61,183 bases of DNA from Bacteroidaceae bacterium (GTDB lineage: Bacteria; Bacteroidota; Bacteroidia; Bacteroidales; Bacteroidaceae). Location: positions 1 through 61,183 of the forward strand of contig CAAGNV010000042.1 in the NCBI GenBank assembly GCA_900771425.1, in the 5' to 3' direction. A program made the position numbers and the translations under genes. A model generated the notes under the pieces. It saw nothing but the letters and a program-made list of their open reading frames with translations, searched no databases and had not been told where the DNA came from. Every line of letters starts with the position of its first letter. The stretch's first letter is position 1. Below are positions 25,718 through 34,047 of the stretch, one piece after another.

Positions 25718-25747
25718 CAAAGATACAAAAATTCATGGATATGACAA
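25718..25747 (-). promoter_or_regulatory. Promoter of the DUF3791-DUF3990 operon
   Basis: Minus strand: TTG (25747-25745), 19 bases, TATCTTTG (25725-25718) plus C. Confidence 0.75.
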
Positions 25748-25889
25748 TGAAAAACAGAACATTTTTGTGTTTCACTGGCCTTAGGCAGCGTTTTGCCATG
25801 TAGAAATTGCATGATTGAACGATGTATTGTGCAGTGGATATATGGTAGTTCAAGCACGAAAAGTGCGTTCCGTGTTCAAAAAGAGAGGC

Positions 25890-25956
25890 GAACACGAAAG
25901 GCACGAAAAATACGAAAACCATGCGGACGGTGGCACGAACGTCCCTTGACGGGACA
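25890..25956 (-). repeat. 67-bp dispersed non-coding repeat, copy 1
   Basis: Inverted relative to copy 2 at 26256-26322; 60 of 67 positions agree by eye. One end is a small palindrome, GTCCCTTGACGGGAC; the other is GAACACGAAAGGCACG. Part of the latter recurs at 26148-26163. No ORF spans it. Confidence 0.85.
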
Positions 25957-26255
25957 CGAAAGACTCACGAAAATATTGTGTTGACACGCCAAAAGAAAAA
26001 ATAAAGAAAGATACATAAAGATAAGACAAAAATAAGAATTTGTTTTCGTTTCTTTCGTGCTTTTCGTGTTCGTAATATTTATATTAACCACGGAAAGAAC
26101 GGAATAAACTAAATCGGTGGGTTGTTCAAATAGAGAAAAAGAGAGGCGAACACGAAAGGCACGTAATAGACGAAAGTAATTAATAATTCATAATTAATAA
26201 TTAATAATTAGCAATGCACAACTCATGGGCTATGATTTTCGTGTAGTTTAGCTCA

Positions 26256-26322
26256 TGTCCCGTCAAGGGACATTCGTGTCACTGTCCGAATGGCTTTCGT
26301 ATTTTTCGGGCGTTTCGTGTTC
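26256..26322 (+). repeat. 67-bp dispersed non-coding repeat, copy 2
   Basis: Begins TGTCCCGTCAAGGGACA and ends TTTCGTGTTC; reverse complement of copy 1 with seven substitutions and no gaps. The two copies are 299 bases apart in a gene-free stretch. Confidence 0.85.
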
Positions 26323-26412
26323 AAAAACAAAAAGAGATACCAACACGGAATCACAGCCTATGAGTTATGCATTGACTAAATTTTAATTTTTAATTTTAAA
26401 ATTTTAACTTCC

Positions 26413-26720
26413 CTTACTATAGGGTGACGAAAATAGGATTTTTATTATATTTGCTCATCGTGGGCAGGGGCATATAGGTAACGCAGCCAAATCTTCGGGT
26501 CGGAAGAACCAAATCTTATCGCCATAAGAACCAAATCTTATTGCCCGAAGAACCAAATCTTACGGGCCGAAGATTTGGCTGCGTTTTTACGTCCTGCTAT
26601 GTGCGATGATTATCAGACATATACGAAAGTCCTATTTTTGCCCGTCGCGTTGGTCCGATTCGCCGTTTGGAGGATGAATCGAGGGAGGGCAAAAATAGGA
26701 CTTTTGTCATATTCGTTGAT
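26413..26720 (+). repeat. ~300-bp dispersed palindromic element, copy A
   Basis: Starts GACGAAAATAGGA and ends in the related GGGCAAAAATAGGAC (26687-26701) plus TTTTGTCATATT. Its core (about 26480-26585) has a perfect terminal inverted repeat, ACGCAGCCAAATCTT / AAGATTTGGCTGCGT, enclosing three copies of AAGAACCAAATCTTA separated by 7-8 bases. A second, inverted copy lies at 38990-39290 with the same order and spacing. No protein is encoded. The element ends beside a 14-bp palindrome TTGATTTAAATCAA (26716-26729). It resembles a non-autonomous or structured repeat; I do not recognise it. Confidence 0.85.
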
Positions 26721-26780
26721 TTAAATCAATGGTATTTTCCAGGAAATACGGCACGCCCGAAAGTGGCGAAATGTGACGGT

Positions 26781-27830
26781 TTACTTGTGTATGCGCTTGC
26801 CGAGCACTGGCCAGCCATCGGCATCGAAGGTCATCTCCTTTATCACGAGTTTGGATGCGCCGTTTTCGGCCCGGCTGTAACCGTGGGCAAGGAAGTACCA
26901 CTTTCCGTCGAATTCATAGGCTGCGTTATGGCCAATGCCGAAGAACTCGTCGTCGCGCTGTGCGAGGATCTCGCCTCCGCCTTCGACCATGTCCTTGCCG
27001 TTACGGTCGAGGTACGGTCCCTGAATCTTGCGTGAACGGCCTACCACTGTCTTGTATGTACTGTTTGCTCCCTTGCAGCAGTAGTCCCACGACACGAAGA
27101 GGTAATAGTACTTGCCATGACGTATGATGAACGGTGCCTCGATGGCATTGGCTCCGGCATCGGGTGCCTGATTGGCGAGTTCCTTGTCGGCATCTGACAC
27201 GAAGCGGTCCATATTGAGTCGTGGATAACGGCGGGCAACGTTGATTATCTTACCCTTAGGGGTCTTGAAGTCCTTGTCGAGACGTACGAGTTGGATGCCT
27301 CCCCAGAAGGAGCCCCACGTGAGCCACGGACGACCTTTCGCGTCAACGATGAGGTTAGGGTCGATGGCGTTCCAGTCGGTCTGGTTGGTTATGCTCTGCA
27401 CGACCATGCCCTGGTCTTCCCAGCGATAGTCGGGCGACTCGGGGTTGAGCGTCCGATTGGTCATGAGCCCGATGGCAGAGCCGTTCTTGCCGAACGACGA
27501 ACAGCTGTAGTACATGTACCACAGTCCGTTATGGTACGACACGTCGGGCGCCCATGTATGTCCGCGGTAGCCTGGCACGGACTCGAGTGCCCACTGTGGT
27601 GCCTGATTCATGACGCGCGGTCCCTGCTGCCACTCGAGCATGTCGGTGGATGTGAGGCAACCGATGCCTGTGGTGAAGAGGTAATAGCGTCCGTCGCAGC
27701 GTGCCATCACGGGGTCGTGTGCATCGGGATTTGCTGGGTCGGGACGGAAGGAATTGCGCTGTGGCTGACTTTGTGCATTGAGCGATACTGCCAATGCTAC
27801 TGAAACGATAGTTAAGATTGATTTGTTCAT
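26781..27830 (-). CDS. Glycoside hydrolase family 43, arabinan endo-1,5-alpha-L-arabinosidase-like
   Basis: A 349-residue secreted enzyme hydrolysing arabinan or related arabinose polymers. The start at 27830 gives a signal peptide (MNKSILTIVSVALAVSLNAQ). GH43 landmarks of the five-bladed propeller: the base region DAHDPVMARCDGRYYLF, RGHTWAPDVSYHNGLWYMYY, the middle Asp in NAIDPNLIVDAKGRPWLTWG, the acid Glu in IEAPFIIRHGKYYYLFVSWDYCC, and the late GIGHNAAY His. These fit endo-arabinanases of the ABN type. No other polysaccharide-utilisation genes are adjacent, so it stands alone. Confidence 0.92.
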   Translation of the reverse strand: MNKSILTIVSVALAVSLNAQSQPQRNSFRPDPANPDAHDPVMARCDGRYYLFTTGIGCLTSTDMLEWQQGPRVMNQAPQWALESVPGYRGHTWAPDVSYHNGLWYMYYSCSSFGKNGSAIGLMTNRTLNPESPDYRWEDQGMVVQSITNQTDWNAIDPNLIVDAKGRPWLTWGSFWGGIQLVRLDKDFKTPKGKIINVARRYPRLNMDRFVSDADKELANQAPDAGANAIEAPFIIRHGKYYYLFVSWDYCCKGANSTYKTVVGRSRKIQGPYLDRNGKDMVEGGGEILAQRDDEFFGIGHNAAYEFDGKWYFLAHGYSRAENGASKLVIKEMTFDADGWPVLGKRIHK

Positions 27831-28064
27831 AATTAATTTAATTATCTGATTTATTGTTCCTTGTTTCATATTAATAGAAAATATCACGTCAACGGCCTTC
27901 TGCCACATCTGATGTTATCTCCCACGACTTTAACAAAAACAAGTTTTTGATTAGCCGCAGTAGATATCATCAGTGCTCTGCGAGCATTTTGCCGTGATGT
28001 AAAATGTAACAATGTTACTGAAAACTGCCAATGCATAAAACCAAAATGCTTAAAATGGACCATA

Positions 28065-28508
28065 TCAAAAGGCATATATCTTGCCGTCTTTGGCATAATA
28101 CCGTTCAATTTGTGCTTTGGGGAAAGAACCAAAATTCACAAGAAGCGCTATAGGGTATTTTGTAGCGGAAAGATAGCCATAGACCTGATATCGCTCCTTT
28201 TCGGTCAGTTCATGTATGCTTTTACATTCAATTATTACATTTCCACGAGATTTATGCACAACAATATCCATCTTAACATATGATTCAAGTTGTTCACCGT
28301 TGAACATAGGATGATGGATGCTCTCACGTTCTATATCTTGATAGCCAATTGAATTCAATTGTTTCAGCAATGCTTCCTGATAGATATATTCAGGGAGTCC
28401 GTTGTCAAGTTGCCTATATACTTCATGCATGGCACCGATGATATCGTAAACATATTGTTTAAGAGCGGATTTTAAATCTTCTGGAAGTTCTTCCCTGACT
28501 ATTTTCAT
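28065..28508 (-). CDS. GxxExxY protein (PD-(D/E)XK nuclease-like)
   Basis: A 147-residue protein of the GxxExxY family, named for a motif seen here as GLPEYIYQEAL. The core has PD-(D/E)XK features: conserved Glu in PEYIYQEAL, then YVKMDIVVHKSRGNVIIECK with the D...E-x-K arrangement, followed by YQVYGYLSATKYPIALLVNFG. Such proteins are common in Bacteroidetes and of unknown function; the fold suggests nuclease ancestry. A single gene with no obvious operon. Confidence 0.88.
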   Translation of the reverse strand: MKIVREELPEDLKSALKQYVYDIIGAMHEVYRQLDNGLPEYIYQEALLKQLNSIGYQDIERESIHHPMFNGEQLESYVKMDIVVHKSRGNVIIECKSIHELTEKERYQVYGYLSATKYPIALLVNFGSFPKAQIERYYAKDGKIYAF

Positions 28509-28564
28509 TTTACGGATTTTGATTTTATGCGTTTGCAGTTTTAATCAGTTAGCTGATTTTTCTC

Positions 28565-28679
28565 TCATGCCCAAGTGGCAGAATACTGCCACTGTTGCTG
28601 AAGGAGTTTATCTGTTGGATGCTCGCATACAATCAGAGAAGCACCTTCAGCAACATAAGGTCAGAGACCTTGGGCATGA
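28565..28679. other. 115-nt structured element with three nested or branched stems
   Basis: Outer stem TCATGCCCAAG (28565-28575) with CTTGGGCATGA (28669-28679), 11 bp. Inside: hairpin AGTGGCAG (28574-28581) with CTGCCACT (28586-28593), 8 bp and a 4-base loop. A second arm pairs GTTGCTGAAGG (28594-28604) with CCTTCAGCAAC (28644-28654), 11 bp, itself extended by TCTGTTGGATGC pairing imperfectly with GCATACAATCAGA. The fold is a three-way junction. It lies between the GxxExxY gene and panD, 74 bases beyond the panD stop. No U-tract, so not a simple terminator. Confidence 0.75.
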
Positions 28680-28752
28680 ATTTTACATTGACATATATCA
28701 TATAAAAAGCCATCAGCACGCAGGGTATCTGCATTGCCGATGGCGGTGTTTG

Positions 28753-29097
28753 TTAAAGATGATTCTGGGCATCAGGGAAGACGACTGAAGGGGTGAAGTG
28801 CTTGGCCTCCTCGAAGTCCATCATGGCGTAGGAGATGATGATGCACACGTCGCCTACCTGGACCTTGCGTGCCGCGGCTCCGTTGAGACAGATGCAACCC
28901 GACCCTCGTTCACCTTTGATGATGTAGGTCTCGAAGCGTTCACCGTTGTTGTTGTCCACCACCTGAACCTTCTCGCCTGCTATGAGGTTAGCGGCATCCA
29001 TGAGGTCTTCATCGATGGTGATGCTGCCCATGTAGTTTAAGTTGGCTTCGGTCACGTGGACACAATGAAGCTTCGACTTTAATACTTCAATTTGCAT
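28753..29097 (-). CDS. panD: Aspartate 1-decarboxylase precursor
   Basis: A 114-residue self-cleaving pyruvoyl enzyme making beta-alanine for pantothenate. The processing site Gly-Ser is present at residues 24-25 (NYMGSITIDEDLM), with the tRNA-like conserved MQIEVLKSKLHCVHVTEANL before it and GERGSGCICLNGAAARKVQ after it. Its ATG shares one base with the panC stop (TAATG), so the two pathway enzymes are translationally coupled. Confidence 0.97.
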   Translation of the reverse strand: MQIEVLKSKLHCVHVTEANLNYMGSITIDEDLMDAANLIAGEKVQVVDNNNGERFETYIIKGERGSGCICLNGAAARKVQVGDVCIIISYAMMDFEEAKHFTPSVVFPDAQNHL

Positions 29098-29960
29098 TAT
29101 TCCTTATACTTTATGTTATCGATAAGTCTGACTGGGATTGCTCCGCAGAAGACTGTGATGCAACCGACGACGTAATCGCTGTCGGCCCATTCGTTGAGAC
29201 TCAGCAATGAGTTGCCATCGACTATCTCGTAGTACTGTACCTCGAGTCCTTCGACTGCGTTGATTTGGTCAATGACCCACTGGCGCGTCTGCTGAAGCGT
29301 GTGGTCCTTGGCATAGTCAAGGCTGGCGAAGAGGTTCTTCGAGATGTTGAGGGCTATCTGGCGTTCAGAGTCCGACAGCAGTGTGTTGCGGCTCGAGAGT
29401 GCCAGTCCGTCGTCCTCACGGACTATTGGGCAAGGGCAGATCTGCAGCGGGAATTGCTGGTCCTCGACCATGCGGCGGATGACTGCAATCTGCTGGAAGT
29501 CCTTTTCACCGAAATAAGCTCGGTCGGGTTCTACGAACATGAACAACTTGCTCACGACCTGGCATACTCCGTTGAAGTGCCCGGGACGGAAACCACCTTC
29601 CATCACCTCGTCGGTTGGCGGATAGCTGAACGTGCGGGTGTCGGGCTCTGGATATACGTCCTCGACCGACGGTGCAAAGACTACGAGTTGGCTGTCAGCG
29701 CTGAGCAGAGACTGGAGCAACTGGCAGTCCTTGTCGAGTGTACGTGGATACTTGGCAAGGTCGTTCTTGTCGTTGAACTGTGTTGGGTTTACAAATATGC
29801 TCACCGTGGTCACGTCGTTCTCACGGAGCGAACGGCTGACCAAAGATGCATGACCGCGGTGCAGTGCGCCCATAGTAGGCACCAGTCCCACGGTCTTGCC
29901 TTCGTTACGATACGCTTGGAGCGTTTGCTTCAAGTCGTTAACCGTATGTACGATTTTCAT
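29097..29960 (-). CDS. panC: Pantothenate synthetase
   Basis: A 287-residue ATP-dependent ligase joining pantoate and beta-alanine. The HIGH-like nucleotide loop is in VPTMGALHRGHASLV, the substrate region in FVNPTQFNDKNDL and VVSKLFMFVEPDRAYFGEKD, and the KMSKS-like loop in DDGLALSSRNTLLS. Full length. It lies 8 bases after mscL and overlaps panD. Confidence 0.97.
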   Translation of the reverse strand: MKIVHTVNDLKQTLQAYRNEGKTVGLVPTMGALHRGHASLVSRSLRENDVTTVSIFVNPTQFNDKNDLAKYPRTLDKDCQLLQSLLSADSQLVVFAPSVEDVYPEPDTRTFSYPPTDEVMEGGFRPGHFNGVCQVVSKLFMFVEPDRAYFGEKDFQQIAVIRRMVEDQQFPLQICPCPIVREDDGLALSSRNTLLSDSERQIALNISKNLFASLDYAKDHTLQQTRQWVIDQINAVEGLEVQYYEIVDGNSLLSLNEWADSDYVVGCITVFCGAIPVRLIDNIKYKE

Positions 29961-29968
29961 TTCTGCTA

Positions 29969-30424
29969 TTATTTCTTTTCCTTTAAGAGGTCACGGATTT
30001 CAGAGAGAAGTACTTCTTCGTTGCTTGGTGCAGCTGGTTCCTCTGGTGCTGGTGCTTCTTCCTTCTTGTTGAGATTAGAGAGTTTGGTGATGCCCTTTAC
30101 CAAGAGGAAGATGACGAATGCGATGATGAGGAAGTCGATACAGTTCTGGATGAATGCACCGTAGTTGAGAGAAATTTCTTCGACTGCAGGAGTTACTACG
30201 TTGCCAGCCTCATCGAGCTTCTCTGCAACAGCGTCGCGGAGCACCCACTTCATTGAACTGGCATTAGAGCCGCTGAGAAGGAGGTTGATTGGAGGCATGA
30301 TGACGTCAGCAACGATTGATGAAACGATTTTACCGAATGCACCACCGATGATAACACCGACTGCCATGTCCATTACGTTACCCTTGAGGGCGAATGCCTT
30401 GAAGTCATTTAAGAATTTGCTCAT
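29969..30424 (-). CDS. mscL: Large-conductance mechanosensitive channel
   Basis: A 151-residue inner-membrane channel that opens on hypo-osmotic shock. N-terminal MSKFLNDFKAFALKGNVMDM leads into TM1 (AVGVIIGGAFGKIVSSIVAD). TM2 is YGAFIQNCIDFLIIAFVIFL, followed by an acidic/proline cytoplasmic helix (EEAPAPEEPAAPSNEEVLLSEIRDLLKEKK in two parts). It is first in mscL-panC-panD and begins 47 bases after the tRNA-Ser gene on the same strand, so it may be read from the tRNA promoter. Confidence 0.96.
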   Translation of the reverse strand: MSKFLNDFKAFALKGNVMDMAVGVIIGGAFGKIVSSIVADVIMPPINLLLSGSNASSMKWVLRDAVAEKLDEAGNVVTPAVEEISLNYGAFIQNCIDFLIIAFVIFLLVKGITKLSNLNKKEEAPAPEEPAAPSNEEVLLSEIRDLLKEKK

Positions 30425-30471
30425 AGTTGTTTAGTTTTGAGGGTTATTACTGTTATTGTTCAATCTCTGGG

Positions 30472-30558
30472 CGGAAGGAGGGGGATTCGAACCCCCGAAA
30501 CAGTTACCCGTTTACCGGTTTTCGAGACCAGCGCATTCGACCACTCTGCCATCCTTCC
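30472..30558 (-). tRNA. tRNA-Ser (anticodon CGA)
   Basis: Acceptor stem GGAAGGA/TCCTTCC with discriminator G; D-arm GCA...TGC. Anticodon stem CTGGT/ACCGG encloses loop CTCGAAA, anticodon CGA, reading UCG. A long variable arm typical of class II serine tRNAs and a perfect T-arm GGGGG-TTCGAAT-CCCCC follow. CCA is not encoded. Confidence 0.97.
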
Positions 30559-30597
30559 TTTTTGATGTACCTTGACGTGTATATGCACTTTCGGGTG

Positions 30598-30628
30598 CAA
30601 AATTACATCATTTTAATGTATTGGCAAA
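30598..30628 (-). promoter_or_regulatory. Promoter of tRNA-Ser
   Basis: Minus strand: TTTG (30628-30625), 19 bases, TAATTTTG (30605-30598) plus C; 39 bases before the tRNA. A small stem TGCAC/GTGCA (30584-30599) overlaps the start region. Confidence 0.7.
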
Positions 30629-30679
30629 ATTTTATTGCTTTTTTTTATATATAATGTATCATGTATGACGTCCAACTAC

Positions 30680-31588
30680 TTATTTCGATCCTATGAACAG
30701 GAACAGCATCGACAGTAAGACCAACATGAGGTCCAAGAGCTTTGCCTTTAAGTTCTTCTCCTTGAACATCAATGCGCCGAACAGGAACGAGACGATGACG
30801 CTGCCTCGGCGTATCATGCTGACGATGCTGATCATGGCATCGTCCTGGCTCAAGGCATAGAAATAGACAAAGTCGGCAATCGACAACGATACAGAGATGA
30901 ACGGAATGCACCACGACCAATGAAACGGCGTCGACTTGCTGCGGTTAGGGTACCACAGGAGCAGCAGCACGACCAGCATCATTGCCACCTGATAGATGTT
31001 GAACCACGACTGTACAGCCATCTTGTCGAGTCCTACTCCGTTAGGATCGAGCAGGTAACGGTCGTATAAGGCACTCAGTGCCCCGAATATGTTGGCGAGC
31101 AGCACAAACACAATCCAGCGGTTATGGCGGAAGTCGATGCCCTCCTTCTTTCCGCTGATGCTCATCAAGTAAAACGAAAGGATAGCGATGGTAACACCGA
31201 TCCATTGCCACACGTTCAGATGCTCGCCCAACAGAGTCAAGGCCCCGATAAGCACCATGACAGGACGGGTGGCATTGATTGGACCAACGATAGTTATTGG
31301 TAAGTTCTTGATGCCGAGATAACCGAAAATCCACGATGTCAGCACAATCACCGATTTCAGCATGATGTACTTATGCCCTTCCCATCCATACGAATGGGTA
31401 TAGAATATGCTGTCCTGGCTGAGCCAGCCATTGGCAGAAGCAATGATGAACGGAAGGAAAATGATGCTCGAAATAGTTACGTTAAGGAGCAACACAGGAA
31501 TGACGGCATTGTCCTTCAATGCACGTTTCTTGAACACATCATAAAAGCCTAAGAAGAAGGCAGACGTAAATGCTAAAAACAACCACAC
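30680..31588 (-). CDS. EamA/DMT-superfamily transporter
   Basis: A 302-residue inner-membrane permease with about ten transmembrane segments in two EamA halves, beginning MWLFLAFTSAFFLGFYDVFKK and ending KAKLLDLMLVLLSMLFLFIG. Typical landmarks are GPINATRPVMVLIGALTLLGE in the first half and SMIRRGSVIVSFLFGALMFKE in the second, the end-of-half glutamate pattern of drug/metabolite exporters. Substrate cannot be predicted. It stands between tRNA-Ser and the tamA-like gene. Confidence 0.9.
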   Translation of the reverse strand: MWLFLAFTSAFFLGFYDVFKKRALKDNAVIPVLLLNVTISSIIFLPFIIASANGWLSQDSIFYTHSYGWEGHKYIMLKSVIVLTSWIFGYLGIKNLPITIVGPINATRPVMVLIGALTLLGEHLNVWQWIGVTIAILSFYLMSISGKKEGIDFRHNRWIVFVLLANIFGALSALYDRYLLDPNGVGLDKMAVQSWFNIYQVAMMLVVLLLLWYPNRSKSTPFHWSWCIPFISVSLSIADFVYFYALSQDDAMISIVSMIRRGSVIVSFLFGALMFKEKNLKAKLLDLMLVLLSMLFLFIGSK

Positions 31589-31597
31589 GGTGTATAT

Positions 31598-31652
31598 AAT
31601 TGATAATTGATAATTGATAATTAAAAATTGATAATTGATAATTGATAATTGA
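31598..31652. repeat. TGATAAT repeats upstream of the EamA gene
   Basis: Seven or so copies of ATTGATA/AATTGATAATTG, like the tract at 10029-10073. Confidence 0.85.
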
Positions 31653-31672
31653 AATGGGAGCCATTGGGCTAA

Positions 31673-34042
31673 TCAGAACGGATAGCCCACTGCGAAATGC
31701 AGTCCTACGCCGTCGCGCCAGAACTTACGGATGTTGTAGTACCCGCTCTTGCCGGTATCGTACGGAGCATGGACGGCCACACCCACATCGAAGCGGAGGA
31801 TGAGGAATTCGAGGTCATAGCGGAAGCCGAAACCAGTGCCGAGAGCCGTACGCTCCAGTATGTCCGACGCCACCTCGCCCGAAGGATGCGAGTCTTGCTT
31901 GTTCAACAGCCATACGTTGCCGGCATCGAGGAACAGTGCGCCATACAGGTTACTTATCAGCGGAAAGCGATATTCTATGTTGGCCTCGAGTTTCAAGTCG
32001 GCAGCCTGGTCAAGGTATGTGCCCCTGCCCTCGCGGTCGTAATAACCACCCGGACCGATGCTGTGTGCAGCAAAGGCACGTATGTCGTTGGCACCTCCGG
32101 CATAATACAGTTCACTGTAAGGGGCAATGGTGCTGTTGCCAAAACTCCATAGCACGCCGGCATAGAGCCGGGTGGCGATGAGCGACTTGTCGGTGATAGG
32201 GAATTTATTGCGCAAGTCGGCAGATAGTTTCAGGAACTGCGAGTACGGACTGCCGAAAAGTTTCTTGTCCTTGTCGTCCCATTTCTTGCCTGCTGCCATC
32301 ATGCCGAGACTCGTCAGGTTGCCCGACTCCTTCAATGACACTTCCATCCATGTCGTGTTGCGAACATGTTCGTTCCAGGAATTGTCGTAGGTTATGGAAT
32401 ACTGCATGGCAGGTATGAACTGGTTTTGCAGACTCGACAGCAGCGCAGGGTTCATCTGAGCGATGGAGTCGAAACGGGCTGAGGTGTGTTCAAGTCGGTT
32501 GAACGCAAATGTCAACGGTGTAAGACGGTGACTCCACGACTTCGACGTACGGAACGTATAGTCTGCCTCGGCATTGACCGACAGCAGTCTGTAATAGCCC
32601 GAACGGTTCAGGTGGTCGATGTCGAACTTGAACTCTGTCTGCGCAGCATAACGGAACCGGCGGTTGCTCAGTCGTGGGAACACCAACCACGGATACGTGA
32701 CTGACGTTTCGAGTCCTGCCTCGTATGAGTTTATTTGGTCGGCATCGCCCTCGTGGCGTGTGCTCTTGGTCTGCCACTCATACGACCCCTTCAGTTTGAC
32801 CGCGAATGTCTCGCCATGGCCGAATGCATTGCGCTTCGACACGATCAAGGCTGCATTAGGTCCTACCTGGGAGTTGCTCTTCTGAGTTATGTTGAAGTCA
32901 AATTCGGCATCAATCAGTTTGTCCATCGTCATATCGACCGTCACGTCAACGGTATCGCAATAGTCGGTAGTGTCACGTGGAGTATATGCGAACTGAATGT
33001 TACGGAACATCTGCATATTCGACAGGTTGGTCAGTGTCTCCTGCACTCTCTCCTGAGAGAAGAGTTGATTCTGTCGGAAACGGAAATTACGCAGTAAGAC
33101 GGTCTCGTCGATTGGTTTCGTCTCGCTTGCCCATCGATAGTGCGCACCGCCCATTCGCCTTGACGAACGAGTGCTGATGCGTGGAGCCACATCAAGGCTG
33201 TCAGTCCACATAGAAGCACGACGGCCACCGCCCGAAGCATGTGTTTCAGACGGTCGGATGCCTATAGTCACGTTGCCTATGTACCACTGATGCCTGGCAC
33301 GTTCAGGAGTATCGGGATCCTGACGGACGAGCAGTTGAACACGCTTCGGCACCTGAACAGAGTCAGCGTAATAGTTGATATAGTCTGGACGATAATAATA
33401 GAATCCATGATTGCGTAATTCGCTGCTGATGCGTTCCTTCTCGCTCTGCAGATCAACGACGCTGAACTGTCCCCCCTGCTTCAGGAAACCTTCGTCGGCC
33501 GAAGTCTGAAGTATGCTGTCCTCGAGCGGCGGGAACTGATACCTGATGGAGTCAAAGAGGTATGGTTCGCCCAACTTGACGTCGTAAGTGATTTTGGCTT
33601 TCTTCGGGTTCTTCTGTGGTATCACTTCATAATTGACGTGCCCTTGGAAGTAACCGTAGTTCTGCAACGTGTTGGATGCCACCTGAGCACGAGTCTGTGG
33701 GTTGACGGCAGCGAGCGTGACGGGTTGACTGGCAAAGGCATCGAAGAGCCACTTCGAGAATCCCGACTTCTGCTTGTTGACCATACCATTGTATATCCAC
33801 AGTCCGATCGGCAGAGGCGTGCGGACTGACGAACTGCCCATGAACGAGTTGTTCGGCGCATACGCCAAGGCAGCCTCCACTTCCGTCAGTGCAACGCTCT
33901 CGGCATAGGTACCATGTCTTCCGTCGATGTTGACCGACTTGATGCCTGTATATAGCACCTCATCCTCCTGCAGGCCGCTGGTAGTGCTGCACGAGACGAA
34001 GATGAGGGTGATGGTCAATATGTATAGTAATCGTTTCATCAA
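31673..34042 (-). CDS. tamA: BamA/TamA-family outer-membrane assembly protein
   Basis: A 789-residue Omp85-superfamily protein made as a lipoprotein (MKRLLYILTITLIFVSCSTT, lipobox before Cys). POTRA-like segments (VNYEVIPQKNPKKAKITYDV, SELRNHGFYYYRPDYI) lead to a C-terminal beta-barrel. The latter includes SAQLPG/ SIGPGGYYDREGRGTY, LEANIEYRFPLI and FRFDVGV-like strands and ends HFAVGYPF with a terminal aromatic. It forms the outer-membrane half of a translocation and assembly module with the adjacent TamB (gap 5 bases), the standard Bacteroidetes arrangement. A lipidated form is known for Bacteroidetes members. Individual substrates are unknown. Confidence 0.9.
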   Translation of the reverse strand: MMKRLLYILTITLIFVSCSTTSGLQEDEVLYTGIKSVNIDGRHGTYAESVALTEVEAALAYAPNNSFMGSSSVRTPLPIGLWIYNGMVNKQKSGFSKWLFDAFASQPVTLAAVNPQTRAQVASNTLQNYGYFQGHVNYEVIPQKNPKKAKITYDVKLGEPYLFDSIRYQFPPLEDSILQTSADEGFLKQGGQFSVVDLQSEKERISSELRNHGFYYYRPDYINYYADSVQVPKRVQLLVRQDPDTPERARHQWYIGNVTIGIRPSETHASGGGRRASMWTDSLDVAPRISTRSSRRMGGAHYRWASETKPIDETVLLRNFRFRQNQLFSQERVQETLTNLSNMQMFRNIQFAYTPRDTTDYCDTVDVTVDMTMDKLIDAEFDFNITQKSNSQVGPNAALIVSKRNAFGHGETFAVKLKGSYEWQTKSTRHEGDADQINSYEAGLETSVTYPWLVFPRLSNRRFRYAAQTEFKFDIDHLNRSGYYRLLSVNAEADYTFRTSKSWSHRLTPLTFAFNRLEHTSARFDSIAQMNPALLSSLQNQFIPAMQYSITYDNSWNEHVRNTTWMEVSLKESGNLTSLGMMAAGKKWDDKDKKLFGSPYSQFLKLSADLRNKFPITDKSLIATRLYAGVLWSFGNSTIAPYSELYYAGGANDIRAFAAHSIGPGGYYDREGRGTYLDQAADLKLEANIEYRFPLISNLYGALFLDAGNVWLLNKQDSHPSGEVASDILERTALGTGFGFRYDLEFLILRFDVGVAVHAPYDTGKSGYYNIRKFWRDGVGLHFAVGYPF

Positions 34043-34047
34043 AAGCC

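Noticed and set aside
26480..26585. Regularly spaced 15-base repeats looking like a CRISPR array
   Set aside because: Spacers are only 7-8 bases, are themselves conserved between the two copies of the element, and no cas gene is present.
28065..28750. Retron or group II intron remnant around the folded element
   Set aside because: No reverse transcriptase or intron domain V signature; the neighbouring GxxExxY gene is common on its own.
29265..30164. 299-residue plus-strand ORF opposite panC and mscL
   Set aside because: Antisense shadow crossing two real genes.
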